From NCBI GenBank assembly GCA_963573385.1, contig CAUYLG010021636.1, forward strand, positions 62,001 through 126,000: 64,000 nt of DNA. Reading direction: 5' to 3'. The notes beneath the pieces are model-generated. The model did no database searches. It was given only the letters and a program-made list of their open reading frames with translations, and had not been told where the DNA came from. The position numbers were made by a program, and so were the translations under genes. The DNA comes from Cacajao melanocephalus (lineage: Eukaryota; Chordata; Mammalia; Primates; Pitheciidae). How positions within the stretch are numbered: position 1 is the stretch's first letter; every line of letters begins with the position of its first letter. Shown in pieces: positions 51,925-64,000 of this stretch.

Positions 51925-52510
51925 AATGCCTATGCAGAGCATATTTATTCAGTCATTCATTGACCCATTTGTCCATTCATTTACTTGAAATACGCATTTG
52001 ATTGCCTAGCCTACATACAATGTGCCAGGCATCGTATCAAGGCTCAAAATAATCAGTAAATGAAACAGATAATATCGCCACCTTTGAGGAGCTGTCATGC
52101 TAGGAAAAAGGGCTTTGGAAAAAACTAAAGCAAGAAGGAGGAATAGGTCACAGGACAGAAACCACGATGAGGCAAGGGGAATGTCTACGGAGCAAGTTGG
52201 AAGAGACCTTCTCCCTCAGGGACGTGCGAGTCCTCGCCTAAGCTTGCAGGACCTTGAGAGTGACCACCTCCTTGAAGCCTGTGCCATAGGTGCCAGCCTC
52301 ACTCTGGTCCTAGTCCTGATAGGAAGTCACCCGAAATAGAGGGTTGCCATTTTGCATCTGGTGGTCAAGTAAAGTCTCACTAAGATGTTGCCATTTGAGT
52401 AAAATCTTGAGGGAGGGGAAGGACGCAAACCTGAAGGTATCTGGTGAGAGTGTTCTAGGCAGAGGGAACAGCAGAGCAAGGCGAGGTAGGATGAGTAACC
52501 TGCATATTCA
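51925..52510 (-). mobile_element. L2 fragment, right copy of the long direct repeat, then unduplicated L2
   Basis: 51925-52277 is the partner of 47662-48008. L2 continues to about 52510 with CTGGTGAGAGTGTTCTAGGC and AGAGGGAACAGCAGAGCAAG. The continuation is absent from the left copy. Confidence 0.8.
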
Positions 52511-55456
52511 TACTTGTGCCGTCGTCCACTACTTTTCTGTATGTATATTATACTTCAATAAGTGTCTACTTAAAAAATTAAATGCTCCCCAGTTATGTCA
52601 CTGCCACCAAAGACATGTCAGCCTTGCTGTGTCCCCTGTTCTGCCCAATAGCCCATGATTCACAGCAGTCTCCGTGGGGATCTGTTCCTGAAAGTGATAA
52701 AGAGGCTGGATCTGAGGTAATAACAGAAAAGTTCAGTGACCAAGAGAACAGCACAGAAAGAGGTCAGAGTGGGAGAGGTGAAGGTGTAGGCCATTACTCA
52801 GAGTGGGTGTGGATAAATTAATGATACTTCCATGGAATTTTTCACTCTGACCTGTGTTTGAAAAGTTTCCTCCTCATTCAAAGATACTATAGTAATTTCA
52901 TTTTTTATTACGTTCACAATAAGACACTAAAGACAATGTTTTGGCATCTTTTTCAAAATTTTAGTAGCACAGGCAGATCTCATCGTTATATAATTGTAGG
53001 CTTCTCAGGTACAGGATTTTTTTATATGCCTGTGGGCAATTTGTACCCAGAACCTGCCATTTTTCAGTGGAATTGGGAGGATATTACACAGTGGAGGAAC
53101 TGAATCATTGTTTTACTGGATGCCAAAATGGTTACCTTAACTACGTAATTTAGATGGTTAGTTTTGATTCAGAAAGAGGGAAAGCTGGGGTGGAAGTGAC
53201 AGTTGTGGCTGAAGATGTTATTGATAACTTTCTTAGCTGATTTGATGATTATATGAGAATTGTCCTTGTTCTCAGAAGATATAAGTTGAAGTATTAAGGT
53301 ATAAACTTGGATGATATTTGTACTTTTTAAATGGTTCCCAAAAAATAGAGAAAAGAAGGAGAGAGACAGCGAAAGAGAGGTATGGCATGGTAAAAGATTT
53401 CTAATTCTTGAATGGGATTGGTGGATACATGAGTAATTATTGTGCTATTCTTTAATATTTTCTTTTATGTTTCAAAATGAGAACAAAATAGAGGTGTTTA
53501 TTAACTCGGTCAAAATTATAAGACACAGTTGAACAAGAATAAAAATGCTGAGTAAAGATGTGAAAAGTGTTCAAAGATAACACATGTTAGTAGGCATGAA
53601 ATAGTTAAAGGACAAAGGATAATCTCATTAAGCTATAGCCAGCTGGGGCTGGCTGGACTGGGTCATGGAGACAAGGTTATGATATGTCACTGCCAAGCAG
53701 GTAGTAATCAGAAAGTAATGATTGTTTGCAGAATAGGATAATTTGCTTGAGGTAGATTTCTGTCTAAACAATTCTCTTGCTATCACATTCAAGACAAAAT
53801 TCCTCCCCACACTACCGTGGAGGAAAACAAATGCATACAAGCAATTTTGAAGCACATGCACTGGAGGAGAAAGAAACTATTTCTAGATTATATGGCCTAG
53901 ACTTTAAAAACAAAAATAAATAGCTAGACGTAAAAGAAAATACAGCCACAATGTGACACACTTGAACTCTGAACTTGGAGTAATTGCAGATGGAAAAATT
54001 GAGTATAAAATCAACAATCCAGCATGATTTACAATGTGACCTAGAAGTAAATCAGCAGATGAGCTACTCGGATTCAATGTAAGAGTAGGAAAGGTGGAAG
54101 CAGATGTATCGTCTATCCTCTTCCCAACCTCTTTTTCCCCTGCTTCTTCTGGTTCCCATTCCCTCAACCTTCCAATCACTGACAGTGAGATCAGAGGGGC
54201 AATATCTATTTGAGTGGTAGATCTTATCAGGAAATGGTGTTATAGCATAGTCTTGTTATTTTACATTTTGACAAACATGTTGCCATGTTTCCATCACGGC
54301 AAAGTAAGTGGAATGATAAAGCTTTTCAAAGTTCATCTAGCTGATTTCCATAGAATACAAGCTTTGTCTATCACAATATTAAAGTTGTTTTTCTCCCTGA
54401 GGACATCATCTATTTAAATAGCTGAGAACACATCGATTTCACGAAGTTATTTCTGCATAAAGCAACAGGAAGAACTGGTTGCACATAGTAGAAATATATT
54501 AATAGTATACCCACACATATATATACATACATACACATACATAGACACATACATATAGATTTTATATTACATTCTAGAGTGTAAAATTTCACCTTATCAC
54601 GTTACTTTTTTTATTATCAGGAAAGATAGCGTTGTACTAATTGCTTAACAATTGTGGTCAAGAATGGGTATCCAAGCTTCCAGATAGACAGCATCTTTTA
54701 CCCAGTAATGCAGAAGCTAAGGCTAAATAAGCAACTGTGAATATAGAGAGCACTTTGAATAGCAGGAAAATGTACAGAGAAAGGGAGAAACGATGTTACA
54801 GTAAGGGAGCAAAGGAAGGATATTAGCTTGCTGATGATGAAAAATGCTCTGGAATCTGAGACCTTAACCCCAGTTTCTGTAGACGCTTGAAGAGACATGA
54901 CTGAAGACAACTTGGCTGCATTTTAATCAATGGCCTATGTTGAAAGGTGTCAATGTGAAAATTAATATGATCAACTGTGTTTAAAGAAGGATATTATTAG
55001 AAATTATAAGTGATCTCCACTGGTAATTTCTCTCAAGTAGCTATATCTACTAAAAGGAAAATCCAGATACAAAGTCCTGTAGCAGCATTATTTAATAATG
55101 CTCATGACACAAACCTAGGCATACTTAACGCTCCAATTTCAGTCAAATATAAATGATTTCTTAGTGGACTCTCTTCGTTCTATCCATTTTTAAGGGTATC
55201 TTAGGTCATAATGAGGATGATCATGTTCCCTTTGCTTTGATACTCAATGAATACATTCTTTGGCCTTTTTGCTCATCCATGGAAAAATCAGAGTCATATA
55301 AGAAGCTGAAATTGAGCAAGGAGCACTCTAGAGGTTTAAACAGTCTTTGTTTCTTAAAAGGCACATTTCTAATGCCTTTTAAAACTAAAATTTTATTTCT
55401 CCAGTAGATAATTCCAACAAATCAGATGAAATATCTTGTCTCATAAATGAAACAGT
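52511..55456. other. GRM1 intron with small LINE remnants
   Basis: 52520-52580 (GTATATTATACTTCAATAAG) and about 53230-53490 look like old L1 3' ends. 54514-54558 is an ACATA-type microsatellite. Otherwise unassigned; no gene seen. Confidence 0.5.
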
Positions 55457-55550
55457 TAACCACCATGGCACATGTATACCTATGTAACAAACCTGCATGT
55501 TCTGCACAGGTACCCCAGAACTTAAAGTATAATAAAAAATAAAAATAAAG
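55457..55550 (+). mobile_element. Very short L1PA 3' end insertion
   Basis: Only about 95 bases: CACCATGGCACATGTATACC, AACAAACCTGCATGTTCTGC, TACCCCAGAACTTAAAGTAT, then an A-rich tail. Confidence 0.85.
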
Positions 55551-56124
55551 TATACAGTGTATAAGATATGTGTAAGTGGACTTTGTTCTATATAAATAAG
55601 GTGGCACTTTACTATACAACAATAGGGCATGTGTAAATGAGGAGAAACATTTATCATGTATGCCACATTCACCCAACATCTTCAGAATCCTGTCATAAAT
55701 TGGCTGGGTGATGATAGGAGGAAGTAATGGTTATCTCCATTCTCTTACCCAACCTCTCAACCCAAACCAACATCTTGGAGAAAAGAATTCAAATACAAAC
55801 TTAAGGGAAAAATAAAGCAGAAGAGAGCAGGGAGAGGAGAGAGGGGAAGAAAGAACTGGAGGCCAGCGAAATCAATCTTCAGTATCATTTCCCTCACTTC
55901 TGTGCCGACGTCTCCGTCTCTATTAAACTCTTCCAGCCTCCTTCACAAATATTGTTTCCTGAATTCTAGATTCTGTTCCCTCAGCATTTTAAAAGTGGAT
56001 CATTACTTATGATTTTGTTGTGAGCTATTGAAAAAATAAGGCTTAGAAACTGAAATATGCATTTGTAGGAAATGTGCCAGTTCACATAATGAAAGATAGT
56101 TGAAAAACATGTGTCCGTGGGATG

Positions 56125-56300
56125 ATAACAGCTTTGAGTTGGCTCCAAGCCCAGCGTTGGCACTTTCTAGCTGAGAGAGCTTAGGGGCAAGTGACTCAAT
56201 CCCTCTGGGTCTCAGAACCCTCATCTATGAAACGGGGGGATAATAATACCTGCTTTAAAAGGGTCGTTTCAAAGAGTAATTGATGTCTGTAAAGCATCAA
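56125..56300 (-). mobile_element. MIR SINE, minus strand
   Basis: The complement of the MIR core is seen as GGGGCAAGTGACTCAATCCC, TCTGGGTCTCAGAACCCTCA and TCTATGAAACGGGGGGATAA. Confidence 0.7.
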
Positions 56301-59149
56301 TTGTACTTGCCTAAGAACATATTAACCAATGTTAGTCCTTGATCTCCATTATCTCCTTTTCTTTTCAAGCACTTTCTTTTCCTTTACCTTTCCTCCCCTC
56401 CCTACCCCTTTCCCGTCCTTTACTACAGCAAGGAAAACAGCAGTGGGTTCTGTATGTGAGACCAGTACACACACCAGGCCCCTGATGTTTGCTTGCATAA
56501 CATTGCTTAGATTTTAAGTGCTGCCCCAGACTCTCTTTGGCTGTACTTGTGTCTTGGGCCCCTGGCTCTCAGCACTCGGAGAGTTCTAGATGTTGCTGTT
56601 ATGACTGTCACTGTAGCCTCAACCACTGCTCCTTCACCTTCTGTCATCTCCAGCTGTGTCTCCCTCCCTTAGAGTGGGCTCCGGGCTCCAGAACTGCCCC
56701 TGTTGGACTCGTCATAGCAGTAGCCCAGACCAGACCATAGGAGACCCACCTAGGCTGTCACTCCTTACACTGCTTCCAGAATCTGAAGAAGCACTGTTAC
56801 CAGGCATGGGATTTGGCTTCCTCAGAAGCTGTCTGAAGGATTCAGGTGATGTAACTTCCTGTGAGCATAAACTTTGGCCACACGAAGCAGAAAATAGGAT
56901 GAAGGGAACACATTCATTCCTCTCTCGTCCTTCCTCCAGTAGTCTGAATAGCCTGTGCAGTGACCTCTTGAGGCCACATGACTAGTTATGCTCAGTGAAG
57001 CAATCTCCTGCTCGATAATCTGTCACATTGTTTTGTGTTGCTTTCCCCCATCCTTCTGTATCTCACTTCCCTTTCCCCCTCATTCTTGTTTCTCTAGGAT
57101 TGAATCTTCCATGAATGCTTTAGCAATTAAGCCTTGCGTGCTTGGTAGGGTTCAAGGGAACCTGAGCTAAGATACTTGTGAACCACATTTTCCAGAATCT
57201 CTTGCTGTTTATTTTTCCTGACTGGACTCTAAGGTAACACACAGCAATAAAAAGTATTATTTTGTTTACCTGTGTTTGTGGTTTGACCAAAATTATTCTC
57301 TTCCTCCATAAGATATTATATTTATAAGCTATATTTGTATTTCTAAAAATATTCTAAAAATCAATAACAAAAGAACACTGGGTTTTTGACTACTTCAAAG
57401 GAAATGATCATAAGAAAATTCCATGGGTTATCAGAAAAGACATCAAATTATTATTTTAGCAGTTTAAATGATATTTGATATTTAAAATAAGTAACCCCTT
57501 CCTAAAGGTTATATTTCCCAGTTAATACAAGTGCATGTCCTACAGTCACCTTGTAAGCTGCCTGTCTCTCTTATTTCTTCACAGTGGCTACTGATCTGGC
57601 TATATGCATCCTGGGCCTGGTAGGTGGCAAATCAGTGATGTTAGAATGCGCATAATATTATTTGGTCAATGGGACTCAAATTGCATTTGTTTCCATATCT
57701 CCCAAGGTGCTTATGAGAAACAAAACAAACATCTCCCCTCACCTCCACTCCAGGTTGCTATTGAGAACATGTATATTTTCCTTCTGCAGGATATACCATA
57801 TTTCTAAAATTGGCCCCCAAGAGCTTTGCATTTATAGTGAATGCTCTATAATGGCTCAGCAACAACTTCTGGGATCTCCTTCAATAACACTGCATGGGAT
57901 AGCACAAATATCATACCAGAAATACTTCAGTGTCTAGGTGCAGGGACATAGGCAGACAGCCTGGCCCCGAACTGGGGAGAACAAAGTCCGCTCTCCTAGA
58001 AGGTGTAAAGGGGAACACACATGGTATGTGAGCACCCATTTACAGCACCCTGGCAGTCAGAGTAGCAGCAAGGAATTGTGAAAGAGAGCTTGAGGACAGC
58101 CAATCCTTGCAACAATTTGTTTTTTCCTGCCAGGTTTCATGTTTTCATATACCCTGTAAAAACGAACTTTGTAGATTCAAAAACCTTTTCCCAGTAATTG
58201 CACAATAGACTCAATGCTACACCCACACTGGAGAGGCAGCCTGAGCCAACATGTGACATCCTTTGGGTGGCAGAAGTGTATGAGTTCAGGGCTTCTCTCT
58301 TCTCCCCACCTTATGACTTCAGTCCACAGATACCCTGTTGTTTCCCACGATCCAGAAAAGATGATGCAACCGAAATGCCTTGGTCTGGCATGTCACAACA
58401 ACAGGCAAGAGAAATTTGGGGTCTCTGGATTTCCGAGATCATACCTTATATCATCAGCAGCCACATGTGGAAATATTCTACCCAGACAGGAATGAGCCCA
58501 TACATACTACTTTTATATATTAGTAGACTACTGAAATACTTCTGCATTGATTGGAAGCTAGCAGTGTCTCCATGTCTCCTGAATGCCCCACACAACCCCA
58601 GTCACCCAGTCATGTAGGACACATTGACCAAATCTTCCCATGATCCACCAACTCAAAGATTTACCATAGCCATGGCACGAGGCCTCCAGTACCCTGTAAT
58701 AGCATGAGAATGGAGTCTCTGCTGATTGACTGGTTGTCATAACAACTACTAAATATTTTTAATATAACTTCAGCAGAGAAGGCACAAGATACTTAAAACC
58801 AGGATGATTCATCTCAGAAGTTTGTTTCTTTGGCCAGGCAACTGGAGTGTCTGAGAATTTCAGTCCACCAGGATAGCTCTTCTCAGCTGCCAAAAGGCAT
58901 TACAGGTTGCAGATCCTGCATTTTCTTTGGTGGCTTGAGATAAGGCTTGTCCAGCCTCTGTCTAAAACTTAGCATTATATGACTCGATTCTTGCCCTGGG
59001 GACCATTCAGTGAGCTTTTCAGAGCATCCCCCCTGCATGGTTGGTTTTGAAGCTCCCAAGCAAAGAATGGCATGGTGGCACATCAGCATGGCAGGAGCCA
59101 GATCCTCACGCCTGATCTACCCCAGCTCCAGCTGTGCTGTGAAACATTT
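56301..59149. other. GRM1 intron, somewhat GC-richer, no assigned element
   Basis: Has a CT-rich patch at 56358-56425 and overlapping small frames (56656-56985, 58198-58617) on the plus strand. None shows a domain or a recognisable product. Confidence 0.5.
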
Positions 59150-59385
59150 ATGTGACAGCCTGTCTGTGCCTCAAGATGAATCACAGAAAATTAGGGATGG
59201 GAAAGATCTATTAGGTCATCTAATCCATACCCTGCCATTCACAATCCCTCCTCTATGCTCCATTTCCTAGTGCATCACCGAGTTTGGTTTTAAATAGCCT
59301 GGGATACGGAGAGTGTTGCCTCCATGCCTTCCTCATCGAGAAGCCTCTCTAGCACATCTAAGGATCTGGTGCTTGTTTATTGTCA
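59150..59385. mobile_element. Ancient CR1/L3-like LINE fragment
   Basis: AAAATTAGGGATGGGAAAGA, GGTCATCTAATCCATACCCT, GTGCATCACCGAGTTTGGTT and TTAAATAGCCTGGGATACGG match the typical order of amniote CR1-type LINE 3' regions. Such copies predate the radiation of placental mammals. Confidence 0.6.
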
Positions 59386-59937
59386 TTATCTATATATAGT
59401 GATGTCATAGTTACTCACTTGCCCTACCCCACCCTCTAAATAGCTCCGGAAAATGGTAATAGATTGGGAACTCTGTCTTGTGTAGAAAAACATGCCAGTT
59501 TCAGAAGAATCAAAGTACTTGGTAGAGAAAAGGAAATGATAAGCAGTCTGTGTTGTTACCTTATTTCAACTTCTGGTATTTTAGTTATTTGCTTATTTAG
59601 CATTGTTCAGCTTCTTTCTTTAACAATAGCTAGAACTATAACTAAGCACTATTACTGGCTTTGGTTTTCACATTTACCTCTGTTTTTGAGTTTTAAAATG
59701 TGATTGCTCATCCCTTTCCTGCCTAGACTGTATTAAAGATTCCAGCCCATCACTGTGACTCAAGTAAAGACTGTGCAAATGTTCTAAGAGTTTACCTACT
59801 CTATTTCCTAATCTTTGCCTTCTCAGTTTTAGCTAAACACAAGAGCCAAAATTGTAAGCCTGCCACACCCTTTCTGGACAGCCTTGTTTTTAAAATTGTA
59901 TTGTTCTTTACTAATGTCCAGACAGATGAACTCCTCA

Positions 59938-61781
<1,844 letters not shown>

Positions 61782-61782
61782 G

Positions 61783-61880
61783 CTTGATGTAATCACTTTA
61801 CAATGTATACATTTGTCAAAACATCACATTTTACATCATAAATACATATAATTTTTGTCAGTTATACCTTAATAAAGTGA
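61783..61880 (+). mobile_element. Old L1 3' end remnant
   Basis: TTTTGTCAGTTATACCTTAA followed by TAAAGTGA is the usual end of several older L1 families. Confidence 0.5.
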
Positions 61881-62125
61881 AGGGGAGAAAAAAGAATAAA
61901 GAAAATGAGACATACAAAAGAAAAAAGAATATGTGACATACACCGAATATGTAAATATTATCTTTAGTATATTCTGAAGAGTAAAGTTGTATTACAAACT
62001 GAAAAAAAAGAAAGTCATGCTATAATGCTATATCTGGGATTCACTTTAAAATAATCCAGTGGATAACAGAGTAGAGGGTGGGAGAATGGGTGAAATAAGA
62101 GTGGCGATATGTAGGTAATTGTTGA

Positions 62126-62509
<384 letters not shown>

Positions 62510-62838
62510 TGAAGTTACTTGTATTAAAGAGAGAGAGCCTGACAGATGCCCTCTCCAAAAGAACTCCCTGCTCTTCAGGGACAAAGAGCTGAGTAGAGGA
62601 GGGCCTGTAGCTTATAGGCTGTAGGCTCAAGGTTGATCATTTTACATAGAGATGTTAAGTATGTGAAGTCAGATATGATCAGAAGAGTCCAGTAAGGCAG
62701 TGGGCTGACTGTGCAGTAATTGTAGATAGGGGAAGGGAAGCGGAGGTCAGAGAAGAAGCCTCAGGCTCAGTGCCAAGAATGATGCCTTCGGTAATGGACA
62801 GAAGGGCTTCAGAGCATCCAGTTAAAAAAGAAAACCCA

Positions 62839-64000
<1,162 letters not shown>

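Noticed and set aside
56656..56985. 109-codon frame in a GC-richer patch
   Set aside because: No domain, no splice context and no codon pattern that I can support; three other frames overlap the area.

Overview
The window is primate nuclear DNA, human or a close relative. It contains Alu elements, several generations of L1, MaLR-type LTRs, L2 and MIR fragments, and three exons of one vertebrate gene. That gene is GRM1, the metabotropic glutamate receptor 1 gene, read on the minus strand. The exon-encoded residues match human mGluR1 as I remember it. This cannot separate human from ape or monkey, because the protein is nearly invariant.

Layout, in the direction of the gene (high to low coordinates): 64000-60140 is intron carrying two full Alus in opposite orientation, a 5'-inverted L1PA and an Alu remnant whose tail has become a 10-unit TTCC tract. 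60139-59971 is an exon for the end of the ligand-binding domain and the start of the cysteine-rich domain. 59970-31997 is a 28 kb intron; its 52.5-36.7 kb part is almost solid LINE, namely a full-length old L1 with several later insertions and a second old L1 set between long direct repeats of L2 sequence. 31996-31870 is the exon with most of the cysteine-rich domain. 31869-24687 is a 7.2 kb intron holding a large imperfect inverted repeat. 24686-23756 is the single exon for all seven membrane segments and the shared proximal C-tail. 23755-1 is the start of the following intron, with old L1, L2, MIR and MLT1/MST pieces.

The three exons join in frame: split codon Arg 478 into the first exon, phase 0, then a Gly codon split 1+2, ending with two bases of codon 887. 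Together they supply all nine cysteines of the class C cysteine-rich domain and the whole 7TM domain. There is no second protein-coding gene, no structural RNA gene and no microbial-type system here. The remaining open frames are in repeats or are chance frames. The points worth a second look are structural: probable giant target-site duplications, a local duplication inside an old L1, a hidden inverted repeat close to the 7TM exon, a 25-base exact repeat 3.3 kb apart, and promoter-competent repeat sequence lying in GRM1 sense orientation.
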